A DNA stretch of 64,000 nucleotides, from the NCBI RefSeq assembly GCF_038502225.1, contig NC_091292.1, positions 51,515,944-51,579,943 on the forward strand, written 5' to 3'. The stretch comes from Cherax quadricarinatus. Taxonomy: Eukaryota; Arthropoda; Malacostraca; Decapoda; Parastacidae. Under the pieces are notes generated by a model. The model did not search any database. It saw nothing but the letters and a program-made list of their open reading frames with translations, and was not told the DNA's origin. Below, one piece after another: positions 34,151-44,987 of this stretch. How positions within the stretch are numbered: the stretch's first letter is position 1; each line of letters begins with the position of its first letter. Made by a program: the position numbers and the translations under genes.

Positions 34151-34720
34151 GTATACCAGTTAATGTTTAAGCTGTAACGTTACATGATAAATCATTCTTC
34201 GATAAATGACGCGTTATTTCCATAGAGATGGACTTTAAAAAATACATTTGGTGAGAAAATTCCATGAATTAAATCATTTATTATTTTGTGTTCATCCCTA
34301 TAATTACAGTCTCATGGGAGACCATGAGACTGATCTTAATAAACTACACTGAAGTTATACTACTCTGGAGTCATGGAAGACCGTGCTATGTAAATAAGCA
34401 CTTAATGTTTAATATTACATTATCAAATATTATCCCCTAAATGGCAGAAAATATATGTGAGTAGATATTAAATGTTTCAATATTCAGTTTAGTTTTTCAA
34501 CATGAAAGACCAATTTCTTAGTGGCCACAAAATTCCTTAGGGTGGCCATAACAACATTCCGTGATTTCAAAAAGGTATAAAATGCAACTTTATTGCAACA
34601 GTCTTTCACAGTTAGTAGCTTCAGATGCAGGATTTCATTCAGTTTCATGTGGTATAGGGTAGCATTAAAGGCACTCACTATGCGCCTCTCTGGTTGCTCG
34701 GCAAACACCGATGTGATAGT
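34151..34720. other. AT-rich DNA with one perfect hairpin
   Basis: CAGTCTCATG (34307-34316) and CATGAGACTG (34323-34332) form a perfect 10-bp stem with a six-base loop. A minus-strand open frame at 34484-34708 (74 codons) has no family signature; I do not call it a gene. Confidence 0.5.
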
Positions 34721-35079
34721 CCAGTTTCAATTCAAACTTTATTCTCTATAAGTATTACAATGCTGAGTTTACAGAATTTGGTTATTGTGTGGTTTACATG
34801 TAGTAAAATAATAATTACAGAGTGTACCACTAGAACGCCTAGCATGGCTAGGCATTTCGGGCAGACTTATATTAAATCTTAGGTTTAAAATGTTACAAAA
34901 TTATGAGATAAGTTGGTATTATGGCTAAGTGACTAAATACTAGTTGTGAGTTTAGCAATGTGAATGCTTTTGTTTTGGCACTATACGTAGTTTCAGTATT
35001 GGAGTATCACAGGCCAACTTATGACAAGTTAAGATTCATTATTTTGAGTGAAAGTGTGAACCACCAGGTGGTATTCGTA
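34721..35079 (-). mobile_element. LINE-C 3' UTR and tail
   Basis: Downstream of the RT stop on the minus strand: TGCCCGAAATGCCTAGCCAT, TTTACTACATGTAAACCACA, ending TATAGAGAATAAAGTTTGAA with TTGAATTGAA at 34725-34740. Repeated TTGAA at the terminus is the kind of short tail used by CR1/L2-type elements. The CCCGAAATGC word also occurs in the SINE-1 tail at 12.47 kb. Confidence 0.75.
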
Positions 35080-36534
35080 TTAGTTGACAGGGTGTATCAG
35101 GGAGATAAGATGTTTTCTGATGGTAGTTTTGAAGGTGATGAATGTGTCTGCAGTTTTGGAATTTTCAGGTAGGGTGCTCCAGATTTTAGGGCCTTTGTCA
35201 TACATTGAATTTTTGTAAAGGTTTAGTCGGAAACGGGGAATGTCATAGAGATGTTTGTGTCTGGTGTTGTGCCTGTGGGTTCTGTCACAACTATCAAGAA
35301 AGCGTTTTAGGTCAAGGTTAATATTGGAATTTAAGGTCCTGTAGATGTAGATTGCACAGTAGCAAGTGTGGATGTACTGAACAGGGAGTAAGTTTAGATC
35401 AATGAAGAGTGGGGGGGTGTGTTGCCAGGGTTGGGATTTAGTGATTATTCTTACTGCGGCTTTTTGTTGGGTTATTATTGGCTTTAGGTGTGTTGCTGCA
35501 GTTGAACCCCAAGCACAGATAGCATAGGTGAGGTATGGATATATAAATGAATGGTATAGTGTGAGAAGGGCAGTTTGCGGCACGTAGTATCGTATCTTGG
35601 AGAGGATCCCAACCGTTTTGGATACTTTTTTGGTTATGTGTTGGATATGGGTGCTGAAGTTCAGGTTGTTGTCGAGGTATAGGCCTAGGAATTTGCCCTC
35701 ATTATGCCTGGTAATTAGAGTGTTGTCGATCTTAATGTTAATTTGCGCATCTCCTGCTCTGCTATCAAACATAATGTAGTAGGTTTTGTCAACGTTAAGC
35801 GTAAGTTTATTGGCTGTCATCCAAGTCGATATTTTGATCAGCTCCTCATTAACAATGGTGTTGAGGGTTGCAAGATTAGGGTGAGAGATGACATAAGTCG
35901 TGTCGTCAGCAAAGAGAATGGGGTTCAGGTGTCGAGATACGTTTGGAAGATCATTGATGTATATGAGGAAGAGCAAGGGACCAAGGACACTTCCCTGCGG
36001 AACTCCAGTATCAAGTGGCTGTGTTGTTGATGCTGTGTCTTTAATGGTGACATACTGATACCTATTCGTAAGGTAAGATTTGAAATATGCAAGCGCATGG
36101 CCTCTTATACCATAGTGGTCAAGTTTGTGGAGAAGGATGCCGTGGTCTACTGTGTCAAAAGCTTTTCTTAGGTCAATAAAAATTCCTAGTGGATATTCCT
36201 TATTTTCCAATGCTGTGTAAAGCAGATCTAGCATTTTTATAATTGCATCGTTAGTGCTTTTATTTTTCCTGAATCCAAATTGGCAGGGGTTGAGTATGTT
36301 TTGTGACGTTATAAATGAATATAGTTTCCTGTGCACGAGTTTCTCAAAGATTTTGGATAGCAATGGTAAGTTTGATATTGGCCTATAGTTGTTTAAATCT
36401 GTAGGGTCACCACCTTTATGTATTGGTGTAACCCTTGCCGTCTTGAGTAGTTTCGGGAAGGTGCTAGCTTCTAGTGACTTGTTAAAAAGCAATGAGATAG
36501 TATGCGAGAGGACATGGGCCACTCTCTTGTACAA
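35080..36534 (-). pseudogene. LINE-C reverse transcriptase, nearly intact frame
   Basis: 484 codons uninterrupted on the minus strand. Motifs in order: LLKTARVTPIHKGGDPTDLN, NYRPISNLPLLSKIFEKLVH, NPCQFGFRKNKSTNDAI, IDLRKAFDTVDHGILLHKL (first catalytic Asp), GVPQGSVLGPLLFLIYINDL, PILFADDTTYVISHPN (FADD catalytic pair intact), KTYYIMFDSRAG, GKFLGLYLDNNLNFSTHIQ, and a C-terminal domain with YPYLTYAICAWGSTAATHLK. This is a CR1/L2-group RT that would copy its RNA onto nicked target DNA. The start codon is arbitrary: in the full element this continues upstream as one ORF2, broken by stops or frameshifts between 36534 and 36767. It is the youngest-looking coding fragment in the window. Confidence 0.88.
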
Positions 36535-36766
36535 TAATGGTGGGACATGAGACAGATTCCCTGAGTTATTTTTAAGTGACTTTATAATCTCGGTGACTTC
36601 CGTGGGCTCAGTTAGAGCAAGATAGAAGGAATTTGGGAAATTCCCATCTAGGTAGTCCCCGGCATGGGCATTGGTACGTGGGATTTTATTGGCGAGATTA
36701 GAACCTATGGTTGAGAAGAAGTCGTTTATCTTATTAGCTGTGTCGGTGGGTTGCAGTGGTGTTTCA

Positions 36767-37252
36767 TTAGGACAATATTCTTGTTTTTTTCAGTTTGTGG
36801 GTCCCTAGAATCTGAGAGAGTGTTTTCCAGGTCTTTTTTATATCTCCTCTTGTGTCAGTGAATCTACTGGAGTAGTATAGTTGTTTGGCTTTCTTTATTA
36901 CTTTGGTGAGGACTGATGAATAGTGTTTAAGAATATCTTTGTGTATTAAGCTCTGTCTATATTGCTTTTCATATTGGTGTTTCTTATCAATGGATTTCAG
37001 AATGGTGCTGGTTAGCCATGGGCAACCAAGCCGTTTGTTTGTGATCTGTTTCGTTTTTATAGGACAATGTTTGTTGTATAGTCTAAGTAGTTTAAGAAAA
37101 ATGTCTGTCCAGTCGTCAATACCATTGGCCTTGGAGAATTCTGTAGGCCAGTCAACAGTCTCTAGGTCAGCTGTGAACTTCCTTATTGAGGCCTCATCAT
37201 GGAGTCTAAATGAGACTTTGTTGTATTCAAGTGGTGGTTTACTGTTTGTCAA
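36767..37252 (-). pseudogene. LINE-C linker between endonuclease and RT
   Basis: 161-codon minus-strand frame with WPTEFSKANGIDDWTDIFLK, CPIKTKQITNKRLGCPWLTS and KHYSSVLTKVIKKAKQLYYS followed by TRGDIKKTWKTLSQILG, the lysine/tyrosine-rich region that lies between the APE endonuclease and RT in CR1/L2/Jockey LINEs. Frameshifts on both sides separate it from the endonuclease and the RT of the same element. Confidence 0.8.
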
Positions 37253-37301
37253 GAGGAAGGTAGGGTAGTGGTCTGTAGTGCTATCTGTGATTATTCCTGA
37301 T

Positions 37302-37961
37302 TTAAGGGGGGGCTAGTATATTGGTCCATATGTGGTCTATTATGGTTGCACTTGTTTCAGTGAGCCTGGTTGGTTTAGTTATTGTTGGTATGAGAAGTGT
37401 GTTGTTCATATTGTTGATGAAATCAGTTACAGGCTGATCATCTAGTAGGCCAAGGTTGATGTTGAAGTCTCCAGCTAAGAGAAGGTGGTGCTTATTCATT
37501 TGTCTGTTTGTTATTAGTGCCTTTAATTTCTCACTGAAGTTTGGGATGTTAGTGTGGGGTATCCGGTAAATGGCACCGATTGTTATAGGCGTCTTAAGGT
37601 TTTTTACAGTAAAATTAGCAAAAATGTATTCTCCATATTCATCACTAAAGCAATTGGTGCTGATACAAGATAATTGGTTAGAGTAATAGATTGCAATACC
37701 ACCCCCAACTTGGTATGGTCTGCAGTTGTGGATTGCTGTGTATCCTGGTAGAGGGTAGATATCTATTGTGTCCTGCTTAAGCCAGGTCTCGGTAAGAATA
37801 ATGCAGGAGAAGGGTGTCTTTAGTGATTCAAGGAGTGCCAGGAGGTCATCATAGTGTTTGCTTAAGGACCTGATGTTGTAGTTAAGTACTGATAGACTTT
37901 TATCATTGTTTAGGATAGTGCTGGCTTGTGATGCTGTGTAGTAAAGGCAGTTACTTTCCAA
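37302..37961 (-). pseudogene. LINE-C APE-type endonuclease
   Basis: 219-codon minus-strand frame. Exonuclease/endonuclease/phosphatase motifs: LSVLNYNIRSLSKHYDDLLA (N-terminal Asn), IILTETWLKQDT (catalytic Glu in TETWL), GGGIAIYYSNQL, LLLAGDFNINLGLLDD (catalytic GDFN) and TRLTETSATIIDHIWTN (Asp-His region). The last SDH-type motif is lost at a frameshift near 37302. In the intact protein this domain nicks genomic DNA to prime target-primed reverse transcription. With the RT and linker it forms an almost complete, minus-strand LINE of about 3.3 kb plus UTRs. Confidence 0.88.
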
Positions 37962-38608
37962 TAGGTTTTGATTGTGTCAGATTATGTAGGTTTAGATCAG
38001 GGTCAACGTGATCAATCATCTTCTAGGTTTAAATTATGGTTATTTATATCCTGAGTTGTGTGTTGAGTTTTAGTACTGATATCTGTAGTGGTGGGAAGTT
38101 TGGACAAGTATATAGCTATAGCATTTTGGTCATGTAGAGTATAGTCACTAATACACATAATGAAGTTGTTGTCTATGTGTTGTGCTGGAATGAGCTAAAG
38201 TACAACTAGGTATAAACTAATAATATAAAAATACAAATTAAAAATAGCACAAGACTCTCACTTGTAATTGCACTAAGGTCTAATGTGATGACTTTGGTAT
38301 AGTCTATGTATTGACCTAGAGTGAGCAATAGTACAACTAGGTTTAATCTAATAATGTAGAAATACAAATTAAAAATAGCACCAGGCTCTATGGTCTAATA
38401 TAAAGACTTTGGTACTATGTATTGAGCTAGAATGAGCTATAGTACAACTGAGTTTAATCTAATAATATAAAAAAGGCACAAGACTCTCAGTTGTAATTGC
38501 ACTAAGGTGTTATATAAGATGTTTACAAGAATTAGAGTATAACTAGATTTCAATTGACAAAATAAAATATACAAGTTAAGGTAGCAAAATAATAAAAAAA
38601 GTAGAAAA

Positions 38609-38668
<60 letters not shown>

Positions 38669-38990
38669 GTAGTTGGTACTAGTTAGCAAAAGATAGTTAA
38701 GGGCCTTGAACAATAATATAATTGAAATATACACTAATTGCACACACAATATAGTCACTAAGATATGAAAACAATCTTAGAGTAGGACTTACAATATAAA
38801 CTTATAATATAAAAATACAAATTGAAATGGTACTTGCAATTGCACTAGAGTCTGGTATAGGTTGTTGACAAGATCAAGAGTATAACTAGATTTAAATTGA
38901 CAAAATAAAATTCACAATTAAAGTACCAAAAGAATAATAGTAAAAAATAACAATGGTAATGTCTTGGTTATAATATGATAGTAAGATGGT
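37962..38990 (-). repeat. Tandem monomers upstream of LINE-C (candidate 5' UTR)
   Basis: Three adjacent units of about 110-130 bp share GTACAACTAGGTTTAATCTA, TAATATAAAAATACAAATTA, AAATAGCAC and ATTGCACTAAGGTCTAATG (starts near 38196, 38326 and 38436). A further related copy starts near 38800, beyond an (AT)n tract at 38611-38665. They lie on the 5' side of the minus-strand endonuclease. Tandem 5'-UTR monomers act as promoters in some LINEs; that role here is inference. Confidence 0.6.
38611..38665. repeat. (AT)n microsatellite
   Basis: Pure AT tract of about 55 bp inside the monomer region. Confidence 0.95.
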
Positions 38991-38991
38991 A

Positions 38992-39051
38992 GACAGGTAC
39001 ACAGGTACACAGGTACACAGGTAAACAGGTACACAGGTACACAGGTACAAA
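38992..39051. repeat. 8-bp tandem repeat ACACAGGT
   Basis: About seven copies of ACACAGGT (one reads AAACAGGT). Confidence 0.95.
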
Positions 39052-39411
39052 GGATAATATAAAGGTTGGAGTTGAATATACAAACTTGAAAATTTGGCAA
39101 CAAAATGTTATGGGAAGTATAAAATAATGTTTAATGTACAAAAGTAAAATTGACTGGTAGTAAATATGGTGTTTAATAAAATTTTAGTAAGTAATAATGA
39201 TTACAAAAAAAGTGAAAAAGTAATGTTTATTTCATTCAATATTGCACTGGTAGTTATACTTGAGGTTATTTGGCAGTACAAGGTAATTAAGAGTAAATGT
39301 GGTATTAAAACAGGTAAAGGTAATTAGACAAGTAATGGTTATTAAATGTCAAAAATGTTGAGAGTAAATTGAAATTATAGTAAAAATTATAGTAAAAATT
39401 ATAGTAAAAAT

Positions 39412-39590
39412 GCTCTGCAGCATATCTGGTGTTATCATGCGAACTGCTTCAATGATCGAAATTTTCATCTCCTCCAGGGTTGCAGGTAGTGGTGGTACGT
39501 AAACTGTGCTCTTTACGTACCCCTAAAGAAAGAAGTCACAAACAGGTCCGGTGACCTCTGCAAGTGACCTGCGATGTCACTGGACCTAAA
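39412..39590 (-). pseudogene. Tc1/mariner-superfamily (DDE) transposase scrap
   Basis: The minus strand reads SPDLFVTSFF in one frame and, after a frameshift, GYVKSTVYVPPLPATLEEMK with ITPDMLQ. This is the conserved C-terminal block of DDE_3/mariner-type transposases (usually RSPDLxPxDFFLWGxxKxxVY followed by LxxxI). The catalytic residues upstream are missing, and the piece is only about 60 codons long, so it is a relic. No inverted terminal repeats were found near it. Confidence 0.65.
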
Positions 39591-39629
39591 ATTTGGAAAT
39601 TTGATACTACGAAGCTAATTGAAAATTAC

Positions 39630-40480
39630 TCTCTAAGATGTAATAACGTTCACAGTTCGAAGCTGAGTAGCCATTTTATTGTCATTGCACGAAATAAAAC
39701 GATTCTGAGTGTTTTAACTACATTAACATATTGACAAAGTTGCACCGACACTGATAGTTTATTATCCACCAGAAGAAACGAGGCAGCATTAAGGGTTTGA
39801 AGCCGATCAGAAGAGGCATTCTCCAAAGTATTGACTGGAAATATGTATCACAATTTACTTAATGAAAAACAAATTTGGTCTTGTACTCCAGAGTAACATA
39901 ACGTTCCTTCTGTTGATCAAAACACACCAGGACTGATGGTATGAAGCAGAGAAGAAAACGAATTCTCCTGTTATAATTTGGAATCACATAATTATACTTA
40001 TTTAACTGACATTAGTACATTTGCTAATTAGCACATAATAAAGCCTAAACTAATACGTCATTCTTCCCATATGATGCAACACCTACTAACAATAGAAGGT
40101 ATTCAAATTAGGCATTCGTAAGATTTTTTATAAGCTGTAGCACGACTTGTTCAAAATAAATTTGGATAATTTGCACGTAAACTCTACAATAAACATGACA
40201 GTACTCTTCTAAATTGCTATCTTCATGCTACACCAGAATTGAAAGTAAAACCAATTAGAAGAGGCTTCTCAAGTTACCGCATGGAGACCAAAATCTTGAA
40301 TATCTGTATACCAGTGACTAGAGAATACTTACACTTGCCAATAATCGAGAGTTTTTTCCAAGTTATATTACACTAGTATTGAAAATCTGAAGTGAAAACT
40401 CTCCAGGATTAAATAAAAATAAAAAGAGGCAATAACTAAGTACCCTTTCAAGAAACATGTTTAAATCACTGAATTTAATA
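39630..40480 (+). repeat. Ancient ~150-bp satellite tract (clearest copy)
   Basis: Motif copies near 39646 (AGTTCGAAGCTGAGTAGCCA), 39789 (GGTTTGAAGCCGATCAGAAG then AGGCATTCTC), 39944 (GGTATGAAGCAGAGAAGAAA), about 40100 (GGTATTCAAATTAGGCATTC), 40238 (GAAAGTAAAACCAATTAGAA then GAGGCTTCTC) and about 40385 (GAAAATCTGAAGTGAAAACT). Intervals are about 140-155 bp, the best evidence for the period. Confidence 0.55.
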
Positions 40481-40721
40481 GACTGATCTTAATGAAACTC
40501 AAACATACAACGTAAAATAATTATGGATAATTTTTTAAGGATAATACATGTATTAGGATTTACTGTAAGTCTTAGAAAAAAATAATGTATCAAAAAATTG
40601 CTAAAGGAAAATGCGTAATAAATTATATGCTTTATGTTTAAACAATATCATAATTTGATAAATTCTTTAGCTTTAAAGCCAAATTTTTTTTTAGTGCGCC
40701 AGAAAAGGCATAATATTTCAA

Positions 40722-40739
40722 GCACTTCTGAATTCCAGG

Positions 40740-40801
<62 letters not shown>

Positions 40802-40826
40802 TACTTATTAGAATAAATATTATATC

Positions 40827-40875
<49 letters not shown>

Positions 40876-40898
40876 TAAATGCCAATATTCAGAAGTGC
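40722..40898. repeat. Foldback of (AAT)n and (ATT)n arms with 12-bp ends
   Basis: GCACTTCTGAAT (40722-40733) and ATTCAGAAGTGC (40887-40898) are perfect inverted ends. Inside, (AAT)n at 40741-40801 faces (ATT)n at about 40829-40875 across a ~27-bp centre, so the whole 177 bp can fold into one long hairpin. Confidence 0.9.
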
Positions 40899-40970
40899 AT
40901 TCACAAAGTCTGGTGCTGACAAGTTGCTCATTAGGAACAATCTCATACGTCTTCTAGTAATGACAGACTA

Positions 40971-41293
40971 GACGTGCTTCTCACAACTTGTACACCAGAC
41001 GTGCTTCTCACAACTTGTACACCAGACGTGCTTCTCACAACTTGTACACTAGACGTGCTTCTCACAACTTGTACACCAGACGTGCTTCTCACAACTTGTA
41101 CACCAGACGTGCTTCTCACAACTTGTACACTAGACGTGCTTCTCACAACTTGTACACCAGACGTGCTTCTCACAACTTGTACACCAGACGTGCTTCTCAC
41201 AGCTTGTACACCAGACGTGCTTCTCACAACTTGTACACTAGACGTGCTTCTCACAACTTGTACACCAGACGTGCTTCTCACAACTTGTACACT
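40971..41293. repeat. 27-bp minisatellite, 12 copies, with trimer pattern
   Basis: The unit starts GACGTGCTTCTCACAACTTG and ends TACACCA or TACACTA. The C/T variant follows the order C-C-T, C-C-T, C-C-C-T, C-T, which points to an 81-bp higher-order unit. The period is a multiple of three, so three frames remain open over the array; none has a plausible protein context. Confidence 0.95.
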
Positions 41294-42540
41294 ATCATAA
41301 GGAAGCAGAGTTGAGATCCAGTTTGTTAAAGACTGGCAAGTAGAGTTATGCAATTTGGATTTACTTGGAATTTTAAGAGGCTTTTCTTAGAAAAAAAAGA
41401 ACCAAAGCAGTGACGAGACTTATTGCTCGCCTGAAAGCATATTTCCCTCATGATCAAAGTCATCCTAAGCTTCTAGTAATAAATTATTAGATACAAAAAG
41501 AAAAGTGATAATAAATCATATGATCTAACAGTGTTTACTCTGCCAAGTAATTATGAGGCTGCATTACTTGTTTATGCATGTTTATTCAATTATTACTTGA
41601 GGCTTCTAGGTTTACATTTCTCATGCGTTGTGTGTGTGTGTGTGTGTGTGTGTGGAGAAATTTTCTCCAGGGGGGGGGCGGATATCAGCCCCCTTCAGCC
41701 CTTTTCAGCCCTGAGTGGTCCAGCCCTCTCAGAAGGGGGTAAGCATTTTGCTTACTTCCTAAGTAGATGTTTAACCAGCGTGTACCAGTTACGGGTCATG
41801 GGACTCCTTCCAAGAGACCAGTGTTCCTTAGCAGGACAATTAAGGAAAATCCTGCACCCACTTTATTACCATGTTATAGATAACATACATTGTCTATGCC
41901 CAGACAGCAAGAATCAAGCATTTTGCATTGCTTCATGGTGGAAGTTTGGCAAGGAAGGGAAATATGCTATGTCAACTTTTCCTTTATGTGCTGGGGGCAA
42001 GCGGAGTGTGGCGAGAGGCGTCTTAGCTTAGATTGCTTTTAACCTTGCCAAGGGACACACTGATGCCAGGATAACGAACGAAGAAGACTGATCCGCGCAT
42101 TTGTGTGCATAAAACAATTTCAAAGAACACAACAAAACACTTACAGAGAAGTGTGATCAGCTTCTTTAGTGATAAGATTGTGAATAAACAATACTTGATG
42201 AACAGTGTAATAACGAATGTTGCGATCCTGATGGAGTGTAGTGCAACATTCTTCAAAGAGCACATCTGCTTCAGTCAAGGCAACGGATAACCGGGTGCAT
42301 CTATGGGTCAGCTACAAATACCCAGGTGCATCTGATATACATGATAGGGGTAGGTCGGCTGCGCAGTGGATATCCATTCATGTATTATTTGATGTACCAA
42401 TACCCAGTGATCCAAGGGCCATCGAGCCCACACCAGTACAAATCGTCAGTATTCAGTTATTGAAATACTGACACAACACCCCCTAGGGGTAATTATACAT
42501 ATATAACATTTTTTTTTTCACACAGCCCTTAGAGAGTGCA
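41294..42540. other. No recognisable gene
   Basis: Contains a short (GT)n run at 41632-41653 and a G-run at about 41671. A plus-strand open frame at 41531-42031 (166 codons) passes through the (GT)n run as VCVCVCVC and has no family features, so I reject it as a gene. Nothing else is recognised. Confidence 0.45.
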
Positions 42541-42543
42541 TAC

Positions 42544-42596
42544 GACAGCTTCTCAAGACATCGCCTACAGGGACGGCTATGTAGGCGAAAGCTGTC
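42544..42596. repeat. Nested hairpin
   Basis: The outer arms GACAGCTT / AAGCTGTC (42544-42551, 42589-42596) and inner arms CGCCTACA / TGTAGGCG (42562-42569, 42580-42587) form a two-helix hairpin with a 10-nt bulge on the 5' side. GTAGGCGAAA resembles the stem-GAAA half of the hammerhead-like PLE terminus at 61.68 kb, but no CTGATGA box is present. Confidence 0.7.
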
Positions 42597-44280
42597 TTTC
42601 AAGATAAGTCCCATTACAGTCCATTATTTACTCTCTGACTTAGCTTGTAGCATTTCCTAAAATTGTGAGTAATCATCAAATCAATTAAAGAATTTTTCTT
42701 CTTTAACGGATGTTGTACCAGTTTACCTTGTCTGAAGACGTCAGTTTACAGTGATAAGTTGGATCTTCGTCTAGTAAAACTCGTTTTTCAGTTACTTCAT
42801 TCACGTCAGTTTCAGTCAGTAGAGTTTCATTAAGCTCATCGTCAGAAGATGTAGGTAGTAAAGACAATCTTCCCACTTGAAAACTTCAGACAAAAATTCT
42901 AAAACTATTTATGGAATAAATAGACACTTAACCGTGTCTGCCAGTTCTAGTGCTCTGATTTCTGATAAAAAATACCAGAAGTGGCTGGTTTTTAGGGAAG
43001 GTTTAGAAATTTGTATATTATTTCTGAAAATCTTGATCACATGTAGCTCAATTAACTCGTTTCTGGTTATCAAATTTTGCTTTCAGTTATATTTTTGTAG
43101 GACAGACCTGTGGCAATAAAGATCTGCACCAAAATACGGCAGACTCGTCTTCCAAATCACTTAATCTAGTGTTGTGGAAAACTGCATTTATCTGTAACTC
43201 ATTATGTACATAACAGTAAATGATAACAAAGATAATTATTATTTATCAGTTACATAGACAAGTAGGAATTTGGGACACCTAGGTCGCAAAAAATGTCCCC
43301 CTTCGATACCTACCACTGTCATAACCACAAGTTGCTCTAGACCTATTAATTACAAGTGAAATATACATCACCAGGAATTCTGGTAAATATATAAATTTGT
43401 GGACTGTATATTAAAATTAATAAAGGGTTATATATATACACATATACATAACAGAAGGAGAATATCTTAAAATCACTCACCAATTTGACTGGAAATCAAG
43501 GTGTATCATACTCAGAAAGCCTCTGTCTATACATGAAAATAACACTGGCCAGAGTTACAAACATCACAGACTTATCTGAGGTTCCTGGAGTTGTCTTGTC
43601 CAGTCGCCTGATATCTCAAGTTATGCAGGAATGCACATCCAACAATTTCGCCTCCTATTTGAGAGGTGTCAACCCAATTTTAACCTCTAGAGCACGAAAA
43701 ATTCTTCCCAATTACACTAACGTTTCTACTCCAAATTCAAAACCAAAATGGCGAGTGTCTTCTGCGCAGGCTCAGTTTCTCATTTTCTATAAATTTTTTT
43801 ATTAAATACAATATAGGCCATCTATTTACCTATAAATTACCGTATTTCTGGAAAATATATACAGTATTTTCCACAAGTGTATTCAGAATCAATGTAGCAT
43901 CCAAGAATAACAGTGACAGACGACTTTTACAAATTCTTAGCCTATCCCTTATTATTCCGTGTGTTTTTGTATCCACATATATGCTAATTGAGGATTCTAC
44001 GAAAATAACGAAATCTTAATTGGATGTTGTTCACACAATGGCGGCCAAAAAGTCAGCTCTTGAATAAATGGACATAAACTGTGGATACCTAACTTCCCTT
44101 ATTTTTGCTGTGCGCTTTACCGTATTTCCTCCTTCCAGTGAACCTGTGATTTTTAAAGATGTCTTTAAACGCTAGGAACATAACATATACACAGTTTTTC
44201 AGAACGGTCTTGTGGACACAGATGTTACGAACACAAAGGCGTATTGTATAGTTTAAATTTAGGATAACCCAATAAATTCA
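42597..44280. other. AT-rich DNA, no gene called
   Basis: Open frames at 42877-43119 and 43485-43805 carry no recognisable domain. No repeat array is seen. Confidence 0.4.
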
Positions 44281-44388
44281 AACACTGAGACTTATTTCTG
44301 CTCAGAAGAGACATTTACAGTTATATCACAATAACCAGTTTGATTAATAAAATTATTACATTAAAATGTTCTCAACCTAAAGTCTTCG
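44281..44388 (+). repeat. Ancient ~150-bp satellite remnant
   Basis: TTTCTGCTCAGAAGAGACAT at about 44296 matches the ATCAGAAGAG-GCATTC part of the motif. Confidence 0.4.
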
Positions 44389-44520
44389 TTTAAGAAAACA
44401 TCAACATTGAAAGTTTAAAGTTTAAGAAAACATCAACACTGAAAGTTTAAATTTAAGAAAACATCAACACTGAAAGTTTAAAATTTAAGAAAACATCAAC
44501 ACTGAAAGTTTAAAGTTTAC
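44389..44520. repeat. 32-bp tandem repeat, 4 copies
   Basis: Four copies of about 31-32 bp carrying AAGAAAACATCAACACTGAA and AGTTTAAAG. The last copy runs into GTTTACCAGAAGAGACATTC, the ancient-satellite motif, so the short array appears to have been amplified from within an old satellite unit. Confidence 0.9.
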
Positions 44521-44987
44521 CAGAAGAGACATTCTCCCATTACTACACAGAATCCAGCAAAATTTGTACATAAACAGCCTAAACCCCAGCAACGTTTTTA
44601 TCCATTTAATTGAATGAATCAACAGCTAAAAATTTATGACGTTCAGAATCATTTTATTTTAATCACGGGAAAGAATTAAACTATTATTAGGTCACAAAGC
44701 GCCTGTAAATATGAGGCATTATGACCCTTTTCTAATAAAGGGTGAAAAATCATGTTGAGGATTTTCTTATATGCGTGTTAACAGACTGTTAGTTAGAGGC
44801 GTCTCTCCTCCATACAACCCTGGCGCCAGCCTTTCCACGGACTCGAATGACATGGTGATCATTTTCTCCACAACGTAGCTGCCAGCCCAAGTATACTGGA
44901 CACTGGCTACTTACAAAGATGATGTCCTGGGTGACGCCTCGTATATGGTCCATTTACAGGCAGAGTTATCCAGCACACTTAGGTACT
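44521..44987. other. No gene seen
   Basis: Nothing recognisable apart from diffuse satellite-like words at the left edge. Confidence 0.4.

Noticed and set aside
40943..41353. 136-codon frame with a repeated VQVVRSTSG unit
   Set aside because: Translation of the 27-bp minisatellite; other frames are equally open.
41531..42031. 166-codon open frame
   Set aside because: Runs through a (GT)n tract and a G run; the rest has no family resemblance. Kept as non-coding.
43485..43805. 106-codon open frame as a host gene
   Set aside because: No recognisable domain, no splice or codon-bias support by eye; possible but unsupported.
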